64,000 nt of DNA from Platanthera guangdongensis (Eukaryota > Streptophyta > Magnoliopsida > Asparagales > Orchidaceae), in NCBI GenBank assembly GCA_039583875.1, contig CM077160.1, positions 111,619,314 to 111,683,313 on the forward strand, in the 5' to 3' direction. Both the position numbers and the translations under genes were made by a program. Positions within the stretch are counted from its first letter, which is position 1; each line of letters opens with the position of its first letter. Under the pieces are notes generated by a model that worked only from the letters and a program-made list of their open reading frames with translations, searched no databases and was not told the DNA's origin. Positions 45,288 to 54,872 of the stretch are shown one piece after another.

Positions 45288-45405
45288 AGCCTACACTCAG
45301 CCACAAAGGCCTACACTCAGCCAACAAGGCCTACACTCAGCCAACAAGGCCTACACTCAGCCAACAAGGCCTACACTCAGCCAACAAGGCCTACACTCAG
45401 AGATT
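45288..45405. repeat. 20-bp tandem repeat in LTR G
   Basis: AAGGCCTACACTCAGCCAAC is repeated about five times without change, with degenerate CCTACAACTCAG relatives on both sides; the related LTR D has only degenerate copies. Confidence 0.93.
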
Positions 45406-45878
45406 CCAATCTCCTACACTCAGGCTCTCAAGCCATACCCTCAGCCTTTATAATTACAGGCTTACAATTCACTCAGATTCAAAGGATCCTACAAGATAAA
45501 AATGTTTATACAAATAATAACTCAGCAACTCAGAAACAAGAGAGGGGAGTTGAGAGTTTCTTGATGAGTTCTTGGAAGAACTCAGCTGGATTCAATCTAA
45601 CTTAGCTTTCTTCAAATCTTCTTGAAAGTAGAACTGAATAAGATTGTCTCCTTCTGCAGTTGATCCTTGACCTCTGCTTCTTAAGATCCAGAATATATCT
45701 GAACCCTTCTTCTTCAGCCTAGTTCCAACGGCTGAATTCTTGGATGGAGCCCTCTCTCTCTCCAACTTCTTAGTTCTGCACTTGGACAGCTAGATCTTCT
45801 TGTTTGTTACTCTAGTGAATGATACTTCATCAATCTGAACAACAATCTGAACAACAGTTTCTGTAAACTGTATGAGCC

Positions 45879-45886
45879 TATTTATA
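45879..45886 (-). promoter_or_regulatory. TATA box of LTR G
   Basis: Minus strand CCTATAAATAGGC, downstream of the palindrome array in the sense of transcription. Confidence 0.65.
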
Positions 45887-46018
45887 GGCCTTCTTCATGG
45901 TAACTGGCTGGTCCGGTCCATAACTGAATTCTGACATCTCTGACAGGTGATGTAGACCGGCTGGAACGGCAGCTGTCAAGTCATCCAGTCAATTCTTGAA
46001 AGTTCTCTAACTGTCTGA

Positions 46019-46905
46019 AAGTGTCGAGACTTTCTGTCTTTAAGTGTCGACACTTATAGACCAAGTGTCGACACCAGTTATGTAAGTGTCGACACAAGTC
46101 TACAAGGTGTCGACACAACTCCTTGTGTTGTAGATACTATGTCTCGACACAGATTCTTCTTCATGTGTCGACACTGAAATTGAGTGTCGACACAAGTACT
46201 TGATCTTCAGTAACTTGCTGAATTCTTCTAAGTGTCGACACATCACCTTTGTGTCGACACAACTTCTTGTGATGAATCTGTTAAGTGTCGACACTGCTTC
46301 TTGGTGTCGACACATAGTCTTCTATGTTGATACTTGCTGAGTGTCGACACAGCTCCTTGTGTCGACACTTGATTCTTTTGTTGAGACTTCAGCTGAGTGT
46401 CGACACATTCCCTTAGTGTCGACACTTGTACTTAGAATATTTTGTTGATCTTTCTGTTCTTTGCTAAGTGTCGACACAGCTCCATGTGTTGACACTTTCT
46501 TCAAGTGTTGAGTCTTCAGCTGTGTGTCGACACATTATTCTGGGTGTCGACACATACTTCAAATGCTGACTCTTCTGTTGAGTGTCGACACATTGTTCTT
46601 GGTGTCGACACTTTAACTTAGTCTCTGCTGACTTTTGCTGAGTGTCGACACAGCTCCAAGTGTCGACACTTTCTGGTGTAGACACAGTTCTTCAAGGTGT
46701 CGACACTGCTCCTTGTGTCGACACTTTCTGTCTGCACTTTTCTTCATTGGGTGTCGACACAGCTCCTTGTGTCGACACTTTGTGTCTGGTGTCGACTCTG
46801 CATCCCAGGTGTCGACACAATGACTCCAAGTGTCGACACTGCTTGTCTGGGTGTCGACACAAGTCTTCTTAAGTGTCGACACTTTCCCTCTGGGTGTCGA
46901 CACAT
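46019..46905 (-). repeat. GTGTCGACAC palindrome array in LTR G, largest in the window
   Basis: Roughly 35 copies of AGTGTCGACAC(A) or one-base variants over about 890 bp, spaced mostly 20-35 bp, in U3. The spacers are short pyrimidine-rich words such as TTCTTC and TCCTTG. Confidence 0.93.
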
Positions 46906-47350
46906 GGACTTAGAAATTTTTGCTTCAGTCCTGCAAATACTTAACCTGCACAAGTAACTCAAAAACACATCAAATACATTTTGATGTATATCATTGAGTT
47001 GGGCGAGGCTTTTTCAAATCAGGTACATTTAAACCAATGTACCCAACAATCTCCCCCTATTTGGAGAAGTCATAACCCTTAGTCAATGATATACACCATT
47101 CATAATAAAATTACAAAATGATGTAAAGCAGGATTATGTATAGCAGGGTAAACATAAACATGTATCAATTTCACATGTATACAAATTCATCATTACAGAA
47201 CAAATAAGAAATAGACATAGATATATTCATAGAACACACATGAAATATATTAATCATATATTGTTCTAATATCTGTCTTATACATTTTCAGAAGTTCACT
47301 AAATGTTTTTCATCAAAAGATTACAAAATAAACTTCAAGAAAATCTAAAT

Positions 47351-48344
47351 CTATTTTTGTTCTGGCTCCTTAATGACTATCCCTTTGCCAGCTTGAACTT
47401 TAGCTTGGACAGGAGCAACAGCAGTTTCAGCATCAGCATGCTTCTTGCCTTTCAGATCATTCCTCTTAAGCTCTTCAGCTTTGATCTTCTGCCTCTCAAA
47501 ATAATGGTATGGCTTTGGAAAGTACTTGCTAGGCTCCTGAGCTGTAGGAGGTAGCTTTCCCATCTTTGCCTTCCTTCTGTATTGAACAATGGCCTCCTGT
47601 CTAGATTCATGCTTTCTCCATTCAGCTTTAGAGAACCATTTGTTCCTGTCTTGAATATTGTCTTTGGCAGCTTTCCAGGCAGTTAATATAATGTTCCTAG
47701 AGGTAGGGCTCCATTGCTCAAAATCTGGTCTCAGTTCAGCTTGTTCCCTAAACCTCTTCTTTGACAATCTTGTCTCTTCTTCTTTCTGTAATGCCTCTTG
47801 CATGGCTTCAGAAATAGGCTGATCAACCTTTTCAAAATTAACATTATCCTTGCCCCCAGGTGGGCTATACATAGACTGTACATCTGCTTGAATCATCTCA
47901 AAATCTGGAGGAGGGTATATGACTTGAGCCACTTCAGGTTGCTCTCCTCCTAGATATGCAGGTTGAATTCCAGATTCTGCCACATTGTCGTCATCACAAA
48001 GAGGAGGATATCCCAGTGTAGCTCTGATAGAATTTGATATCCATTTGGCATGATCAGAGCTTGCCTTGACTAACACTCTCTCCCCCTTTATGACTTCTCT
48101 TTCAATATGATCTCTCACATCATCCTTCTGAAATCTGACTTGAGTATCCAAGTAAATTACTCCATCTTTAAAGAAAGGTTTTAGCCTTTGGAGTTTGTCA
48201 GTTATATTCTTTTGAGAATCTTGTATTGCAGTCTTAAGAGCAGTGAGTTCTTCTAGGAAAACTTTGTCAAAATCTGCCTTGGCTATAGCTGGAGTCTGCC
48301 CTGCAGCAATATTCTTCAGTTCTGTAACTATGGCATTGTGAGAT
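47351..48344 (-). pseudogene. Envelope-like ORF of G, intact C-terminal 330 codons, cut by F
   Basis: No stop from 48344 down to 47351. The first part (to about 48150) is predicted coiled coil (ELTALKTAIQDSQKNITDKL). Then a linker leads to the C-terminal module EQWSPTSRNIILTAWKAAKD and KYFPKPYHYFERQKIKAEEL, and a basic tail ending IVIKEPEQK. The sequence is highly similar to D. The ORF is broken only because F was inserted upstream; the rest should appear beyond the window. Confidence 0.85.
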
Positions 48345-49333
48345 TGTCACAACCCGCATTTTCTCCAAAATTTAAGAAGTATCAGAGTAGGAGAAAACGC
48401 GCGTTGTGATGCCACGTCGGACAGGGGATAACTGTCGACGCTCAGGCAACCACCAACTGCTAAGACTATGAAAGTTCAAAACCTTAATGATGTGAAAACC
48501 AATTATATTTTAGAGGCCGTATCCCTCGGCTTCGTGGATCAACTAGTCCACCTTTCAAAAGTATACTTATACGTAGCGGAAAATACTTTATTTGATCCCC
48601 CTTTTTTTTTAAAACACCCTAAGAGAATGCTTAAGCGTCCCCAGGGGACGCCTAAGGCTAAGCAAAAACCCTAGATTTAATTTATATATTATATATAGGG
48701 AATACCCTTTTTACGTGGTTTGAAAATAGTGATTGAGCTTTTTAGAAAGGAAAACATGATGCCTATATTTTTGATATAATAGTTATTTTCTTTTATAAGT
48801 TTTAAAGTAACTAGCAACCTAACATAAATCATCCCAGAAGCAAGTTGAATAAACTCCAAAACAGGAAATCTAGCAGCATAAGCAAAGTACAAAGCATCTA
48901 AAAGAGAAACCACCAGTGGGCGCCAACAACTGACACGAACCCACTGGTGAGTAGGTATATCTGTACTACAAGTCTAAAGGAACTACCTCCCAGGAGTGAG
49001 GAAAAGAAAACTCAGCAACAACTATAGCACTAGCAACCTCCAGAAGGACCCTAGCCGCACAGTCGGCTATAAACCTGAACCTGAGGCATTCAAAGAAAAG
49101 AACGCCTCAGCAAAGCAATATATAAATATGGAAATGAACAATAGCATAAGAAAGAAGTGAAACAGGTAAGAGCTAAAGTAAACAAGTTAATGAGGAATAC
49201 TCGTCATGAGTGAGCAAAAAGGGGTGCACCAAGTGCACAGGTGAGGTCAAGCCTCTCAAATCTCTGCAGGAAGGATTAGCAAAATAATAAATCCAGGTAT
49301 AAAGCTAGAGCAGAAAGAGTCACCTAATACTGG
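48345..49333 (-). mobile_element. Gypsy LTR fragment F (reverse complement of LTR L)
   Basis: It starts TGTCACAACCCGCATTTT, the reverse complement of the end of LTR L. Matching blocks run in the same order as in 6082-5160 reversed. There is no coding. Copia E interrupts it at 49334. It could be a solo LTR or the end of a longer element continuing beyond the window. Confidence 0.78.
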
Positions 49334-49361
49334 TGAAAGTCCACCTAGTGTCGGCTATGTG
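49334..49361 (-). repeat. Terminal 28 bases of LTR E, left of gypsy C
   Basis: TGAAAGTCCACCTAGTG...ATGTG, the outer end of the LTR. It rejoins GCACCTATGGGGGGGGGAAT at 59226 once C and one ATGTG copy are set aside; the whole then aligns with other SIRE termini. Confidence 0.78.
49357..49361. repeat. Target-site duplication of C, left copy
   Basis: ATGTG immediately before the 5' LTR; identical copy at 59221-59225. Confidence 0.9.
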
Positions 49362-50073
49362 TGTACAACCTCGGGCTCGAAAGAAGCTCTCAGGGAGCAA
49401 AAAGGTCGGGACAGGCGAATGGGACCAGGGCGCCCACTCGCAAGAGGCGAGACGATTGGCTCGCCAGTGGGTAGGATACCCCACCCAGAGGCGAGAGGGT
49501 CTCTAGCGGCGAGAAGACCTCGCGGCAGAGGGCGCAGGCGAGATGAGTAGTGGGGTCCATCTCGCCGACAGGGGCTTCTCCACTCGCCAGGGGGAGAAGA
49601 GGTCATTTTTCACACCTCCGTGACAACAGGGGTTTTTACTCTTCTACCCCGGGTATTTTTACCCTCTTACCCTTAGTGGAATGCGTATAGCTCCTCAGAA
49701 CAGCGGAGTCTGGCTGTTGGCAGACCCAGCCAAGGGTACCCCGGTAATTTCAGGCCGGAGCAGTTTTGTTATTTGCAGTTCAGATTCTGAAATCTATAAA
49801 TAAGCCCATAGGGGTTCTTCAGAAGGGACTTTTTTTCAGACTCTAGAGAGGATTCATTGGCACGGTCTTCTGAGGAACTCCAAGCCCAGCTTTTGGCTTT
49901 GGAGGGGAAGCTCTCTGTGACCTTCCGGGTAAGCGGTGGGACCTCCCTGCTGCGGCTTTGGGCCAGTTTTCTAATCCTTCACGACCGGTCGGAGGTCGGA
50001 GCTTGGGCCAAGTAGGAGTCGGCTACGCCCCTATTTTGTGAACATTCGTTGAAGTCAAATTTTGGCTTCAACA
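49362..50073 (+). repeat. 5' LTR of gypsy C, 712 bp
   Basis: TGTACAACCTCGG to GGCTTCAACA. Read side by side with 58509-59220, I see one difference (T/C in GGGACyTTTTTT). It is rich in GCGAGA/TCTCGC words. Confidence 0.96.
49795..49802 (+). promoter_or_regulatory. TATA box of 5' LTR C
   Basis: TATAAATA in TCTATAAATAAGCCC, about 275 bp before the LTR end; the identical site in the 3' LTR is at 58942-58949. Confidence 0.75.
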
Positions 50074-50096
50074 GTTCTGGTGCGGTGAGCGTGGAA
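50074..50096 (+). other. Presumed primer binding site region of C
   Basis: GTTCTGGTGCGGTGAGCG directly after the 5' LTR; core shared with B. Matching tRNA not assigned. Confidence 0.5.
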
Positions 50097-50130
50097 GTGG
50101 CCGGTTCAAGAAAAGTTTGAGTTTGGTCCT

Positions 50131-51198
50131 ATGACAGGAGGTGAAGGAGAGGGGTCTGGTTCTGGAGGTTCCCCCACCCAGGTAGAAGAGGCGACGAGGA
50201 AAATGCTGGAGGACTTTAGGCGAGAGGTCATGCAAACCATAAGCTTGGCCTTCTCGGCAAGAAGCGAGTGGGCGACACCTCAGGTCCCAATCGAGGTGGT
50301 CCCGCTTTTGGGCGAGAACGCCCCTGGACGGCGCCCGGGAAAGGAGGTCCCCACAGAGGCTGGCGAGAGGGACGTAGCGGCGCGAGAGCTCTTCCCTGGC
50401 CAGCGCCCCGGGAAGGAGATCCCAGCAGAAGACGGCGAGAAGGAGGCAGCTGTGCGAGAGCTTTTCCCTGGTCACGGTCTCGCAGATCGGGCCAGCCAGC
50501 CGAGGCCGCGAGACGTGCCCTCTCGGCAGGCTGTCGGCGAGAGCCCATTCAGTGAACTAGTCATCTCTGCACCGGTGCCAGAAGGGTTCCGGGAGCCCGA
50601 TATGTCCTAATACTCAGGAAAGGATGATCCGGTACAGCATGTACAGTGGTTCGAAGATGTAGTTTCGATAAGGCAAATGACGGATGCGTTCAAATGTCGG
50701 CTGTTTGCCATCACTTTGAAGGAGAAGGCGCGAGATTGGTTCCATCAGTTGCCGGCAAGATCGATTTATTGTTTTGAGGATCTGCGGAGGGGCTTCTTAT
50801 TGAGGTTTTCGACTTCGAAGAAGCGTAAGAAGGAGGCGGAGTGCTTGTTCTCGGTGAGGCAGAGGCAGGATGAGACATTGGGACACTACGTGGATCGGTT
50901 TCAGGAAGAGATCCTCCAGGTCCAGGAGGTCCCCGGGTATACGCTGATGCTTGCGTTCACCTTGGGACTGAGACCAGGCTTCTTCAGCATGGAGTTAAAA
51001 AGGGTGCCCCCCCTCTCTTTCGAGGAACTTATGGAGAGGGCGGCGAAGGAAACAGATTTTGAGAGAGCCAATCCAGCGTTCGCAAGAAAGTTAGCCAGGT
51101 TGGCAGAAGACGATGAAAAGGAGCAAGGAGAGGGGAAGAGAAAGGAGCAGAAAGAGCAGAGAGAGAAGAGAGAAGAGAGAAGGAGGGAGGAGCCCTGA
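50131..51198 (+). pseudogene. gag: Tat-like gag of C, with one in-frame stop
   Basis: The start ATG (MTGGEGEGSGSG) is shared with B. The N-terminal 160 codons include a duplicated segment ending ARELFPG / VRELFPG. A TAA near 50609 stands where B has a Tyr codon. In the same frame the gag domain continues: MTDAFKCRLFAITLKEKARD, WFHQLPARSI, FSTSKKRKK, HYVDRFQEEILQ, PPLSFEELMERAA. A highly charged Lys/Glu/Arg tail leads to a TGA at 51196. The finger and protease are in another frame further on. If LTR identity means youth, these breaks were probably already present in the transposing copy, which would have been mobilised in trans. Confidence 0.88.
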
Positions 51199-51350
51199 GG
51201 CCAGGGGCACCAAGGGCAGAATCACCGGGGGACCCGAGAGCCGAACAACCGGATAGGTTGGAGGCCTCATGAGGGTCGCCCCCAGGAGTTAGGAGGAGGT
51301 TTCCAGGGAAGAGATAATTTCCGAGAGCCAAGGAGGTTCGATCAACCAGC

Positions 51351-52520
51351 ATGGAGGCAGGGAGCGAGGGATCGTTTTCAGCATCAGCAAGAAGCAATGG
51401 GATCGGTCGAGGAAGAGGAGCCCGGGGAGGAAGGAGAGGGAGAGGAGAAGGAAGAAGGGGTGGGGTGGCGTTGCCCTTCTGCGACTTCCATCAGGAGGGA
51501 GGGCATGCCACAGCCACGTGCCCAGAATTCTTGGAGATGAGAGAGGCCAGAGGTTTAAGAAGGCAAGATCTGCCGGTGAGGATTGTGGAAGTGCAGCAAG
51601 GGGAGGCTGAAGACAGATGTGAGGACCGGGTGGATGTAGGAACCCGGGGGGGAATTGGGGCCATCCATGGGGGGATTGGGATCGAGGCCACCCGGAAGGG
51701 GAGCTTCCAGACCATGTTCCGAAGGGGGGTAGCCTCAACCTCCCAGACCCCACCCCCGCTAGAAAAAATTACCTTCTCTTCAGAGGATATGCCAGAGTAC
51801 GAGGACCCATTCTGCGACGCCTTAGTGATCCAGACAGCGGTGGAAAACTTTACGGTCTCCAAGATCCTAGTGGATAATGGGAGCTCCGTAAATGTGATTT
51901 TCAAGAAGGCATTCGATGAAATGCAGGTGGAAGCCAAGAGGATTTTGGCCTCGGACGGACCGTTGTTCGGATTCTCCGGGGAAAGAAAAGAAGTAGAAGG
52001 AGGAGTAGGGCTGCACGTCAGGTTGGGGGGGGTGTCACGGAACTGCCGGTTCGTGATTGTGGACGCCCCGAGCAGCTATAGCGCCATCTTTGGGCGTCCC
52101 CTCATCAGCGCCTTTCGCTGTGTCCCCTCCTCTTTCCATCAATGCCTCAAGTTTAACAATGGAGGGGTGCAGGTTAGGGTCAGGGGGGACCCAAAAGTGG
52201 CGAGACAGTGCTACGTCACAGCGGTCAACACCGTATCCTGGATGGCAGAAGCGGAAAGGTTGGAAGGAGAGATAGCAGCACGTGAAGAGGCTGTCGGGGA
52301 AAAGGGGGAAAGCCCAGGAGAAGCAAAAGAAGGAACCAAAGGGGAAGTCAGGGGAGAGGAGACTGAGAAGCCGGAAAGAAGAGGTGAGCAAGAAGCTCAG
52401 GAGGGTGTAGAGATCGAGCAACAACAGGAGAGCCCGGAGGAGGCGATGGAGTTTGAGGAGGAGCACGGAGGAGGAGACCAGACACATTCTGGAGGAGGTG
52501 CACTCCGGGGAATGTGGTAG
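51351..52520 (+). pseudogene. Zinc finger and protease part of gag-pro of C
   Basis: Open 390-codon stretch without a convincing own start. It contains the Tat-type finger FCDFHQEGGHATATC near 51478 and the retropepsin site ILVDNGSSVNVIF near 51870, then FGRPLISAFRCVPSS as in B. A Glu-rich tail with no homology to RT follows. It ends at 52518 after running 68 bases into the integrase ORF in another frame. RT and RNase H should lie here in an autonomous element; the Glu-rich tail passes directly into the integrase finger. Confidence 0.85.
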
Positions 52521-53565
52521 TCATTCCGGAGGGAGGACATTGGAAGCAAGGGTGGTCAGGCAGGGGTACTTCTGGCCCACCCTGAGGAAGGACGCGACAG
52601 AGTTTGCAAGGAAATGCCGGAAGTGCCAGCTCTACGCCCCACTCCAGCTCTTGCCGGCTCAAAGGCTCCGAAGCATCACAGCACCGTGGCCTTTCGCCAT
52701 TTGGGGAATGGATCTAGTGGGGCCTTTTCCTCCAGCTAGTGGGCAAAGAAGATTCCTCCTGGTTATGATAGATTACTTCTCCAAGTGGCTGGAGGTTAAG
52801 GCACTAGCAAAGGTGACCTCCCAGGTCATCAGGAACTTCGTCTGGGGGGAGATCATCTGCAGGCACGGGCTGCCTCAGGCCATCGTCACGGATAATGGCC
52901 CCCAGTTCGCTAGTGAAGAGTTCATCAGCTTCTGCACTCAGCAGGGCATTGACCTCAGGTTTGCCTCTGTCCACCACCCCAGGAGCAACGGTCAGGTGGA
53001 GGCGGCGAACAAGGTTATCGTTAACTTGCTAAAGAAGAAGGTAGAGAATCTGAGAGGGAACTGGGTAGAGCAGCTCCCCTCGGTCCTGTGGGCTCTAAGA
53101 ACAACCCCAAACACGGCCACTGGAGAGACCCCTTTCAAACTTTCCCATGGTTGTGAGGCGGTACTACCAGTGGAATTCGAGGTCCGATCCCCACGAGTTG
53201 CGGCCGCGGGTGATGGAGACGAGGCATGGAGAATGGAAAATGAGGAAGGCCTGCGCCTCTCGCTAGACCTGGCAGAGGAGTTGCGAGACGTGGCGGCCAT
53301 CAGACAGGAGGAAATCAAGCGACGAATGGCGAAGCACTTCGATAAGCACATCAGGATAAAGCAGTTCGCGGAAGGAGATCTAGTACTAAAGAAGGTTGAT
53401 GCGGCAGGAAGGTCCGCCCCGGTGGGAAAGCTCAATCCAAATTGGGAAGGGCCTTATATTGTAGAGGGAGTGTTGAAAGCGGGGGGATACTACCTCCAAG
53501 ATGTGGAGGGTAGGGCCTTGAACCACTCCTGGAGCGGGGATGATTTAAAACGCTTCTACCCATAA
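52453..53565 (+). CDS. Tat-like integrase, complete and open
   Basis: 370 codons. The N-terminal zinc finger HHCC is seen as EVHSGECGSHSGG followed by CRKCQ (about residues 15-60). The catalytic core carries the D,D,E acids in GMDLVGPFPP, VTDNGPQF and SNGQVEAANK, with normal spacing. The C-terminal region has NWEGPYIVEGV, the GPY/F-type module, and a terminal HSWSGDDLKRFYP as in Tat integrases. It would cut and join element ends in the nucleus. The first ATG lies in sequence shared with the end of the protease frame, so the true N-terminus is unclear. How it is expressed without RT is unknown. All expected catalytic residues are present. Confidence 0.9.
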   Translation: MRRSTEEETRHILEEVHSGECGSHSGGRTLEARVVRQGYFWPTLRKDATEFARKCRKCQLYAPLQLLPAQRLRSITAPWPFAIWGMDLVGPFPPASGQRRFLLVMIDYFSKWLEVKALAKVTSQVIRNFVWGEIICRHGLPQAIVTDNGPQFASEEFISFCTQQGIDLRFASVHHPRSNGQVEAANKVIVNLLKKKVENLRGNWVEQLPSVLWALRTTPNTATGETPFKLSHGCEAVLPVEFEVRSPRVAAAGDGDEAWRMENEEGLRLSLDLAEELRDVAAIRQEEIKRRMAKHFDKHIRIKQFAEGDLVLKKVDAAGRSAPVGKLNPNWEGPYIVEGVLKAGGYYLQDVEGRALNHSWSGDDLKRFYP

Positions 53566-53659
53566 AAAGGGAGAGCGGTAGATGTGTATTTAAAGCATGA
53601 TCAACATAATATGCTTCTTGAAACATCTCTTGTTTTTGTTTATCATGAAGTCCTAAAGG

Positions 53660-54340
53660 CAGGTTTAAAGTTCTTCATCGTCACCCCGAGCTCGGCTCGG
53701 CCCCAGGTAGACCCGCTGCGCAGGCTCCCATCTAGCTGGCAGGTCCGAAGGCTCGCCTGTGGGGGATAGGTTTTGAGTTAAGTTCTTCATCGGCACCCCG
53801 AGCTCGGCTCGGCCCCAGGTAGACCCGCTGCGCAGGCTCCCATCTAGCTGGCAGGTCCGAAGGCTCGCCTGTGGGGGATAGGTTTTGAGTTAAGTTCTTC
53901 ATCGGCACCCCGAGCTCGGCTCGGCCCCAGGTAGACCCGCTGCGCAGGCTCCCATCTAGCTGGCAGGTCCGAAGGCTCGCCTGTGGGGGATAGGTTTTGA
54001 GTTAAGTTCTTCATCGGCACCCCGAGCTCGGCTCGGCCCCAGGTAGACCCGCTGCGCAGGCTCCCATCTACCCCGAGCTCGGCTCGGCCCCAGGTAGGTA
54101 CCCGCTGCGCAGGCTCCCATCTAGCTGGCAGGTCCGAAGGCTCGCCTGTGGGGGATAGGTTTGAGTTAAGTTCTTCATCGGCACCCCGAGCTCGGCTCGG
54201 CCCCAGGTAGACCCGCTGCGCAGGCTCCCATCTAGCTGGCAGGTCCGAAGGCTCGCCTGTGGGGGATAGGTTTTGAGTTAAGTTCTTCATCGGCACCCCG
54301 AGCTCGGCTCGGCCCCAGGTAGACAGGGCAGGTCAAACTG
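53660..54340 (+). repeat. 112-bp tandem repeats of element C, about 6 copies
   Basis: The unit contains AAGTTCTTCATCGGCACCCC, GAGCTCGGCTCGGCCCCAGG, TAGACCCGCTGCGCAGGCTC, CCATCTAGCTGGCAGGTCC and GAAGGCTCGCCTGTGGGGG. One unit (near 54070) is internally truncated. Copies are almost identical. Confidence 0.95.
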
Positions 54341-54872
54341 TGGGGGACAGGCGATCTCCATCAGCATCAAACTGACAAGGCAAAATTCATTTTGGCAGAA
54401 TAGGGTGAAAAGTCCCCTTAAGCGGCACTACACCTTAGAGTCCCTACTTAGTCCTAAGCTACAAAAATAAACAAAGGGAAAAGGGTGTGGAGTAAGGCGG
54501 GTGACAGCACTCGCAGCGGATGGCTTTTGAGGATCGTCTCGCCGAGCGAAGGAGCACTCGCGAGACAAGCCATTGCGCCAACTCATGGTCGTTAAGCGCG
54601 TCGAGAACCCGTCTCGCGTACAACATAAAAAAGAAAAATATATGTGCAGAAAGGTTACGCGGCGAGACGAAGTAGTAGCACCGTCCCGCAGACAAAAAGA
54701 AAAGAAGGAGAGGTAGACCAAAAATCAACTCCACAAAATAAGAAACAAAATAGAAGGCAACAAAATCGAGCACTCGCTCGTCACTTGGCAAATGCCACAA
54801 AAATATAGTTATAGTTTAAAATCTTTACATCAGGAGGAGGAGAGAGTGATTCTAAATCTTGGAGGTGGCGCA
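54341..54872 (+). other. Non-coding region between tandem repeats and antisense gene
   Basis: Probably the 3' untranslated region and downstream DNA of the antisense gene ending at 54873. The minus strand is T-rich just past the stop. No domain is seen in its open frames. Confidence 0.5.

Larger units (their letters stand above)
44978..47048 (-). repeat. 3' LTR of copia G, about 2.07 kb
   Basis: Minus-strand start TGTTGGGTACATTGG; the end has CACCCCCCTCTAGGTGTTTAGG and CTTTCA. Layout from start to end: palindrome array, TATA box, a 20-bp tandem block, the conserved GGGGAACCACTATAAA box, and the terminus. Confidence 0.87.
44978..48344 (-). mobile_element. SIRE-type copia G (minus strand), 3' part
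   Basis: The envelope-like C-terminal region (48344-47351), polypurine tract AATAGGGGGAGAT (about 47062-47049) and a 3' LTR (47048-44978). The LTR family is that of D. Element F interrupts the envelope-like ORF at 48344/48345. Confidence 0.88.
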
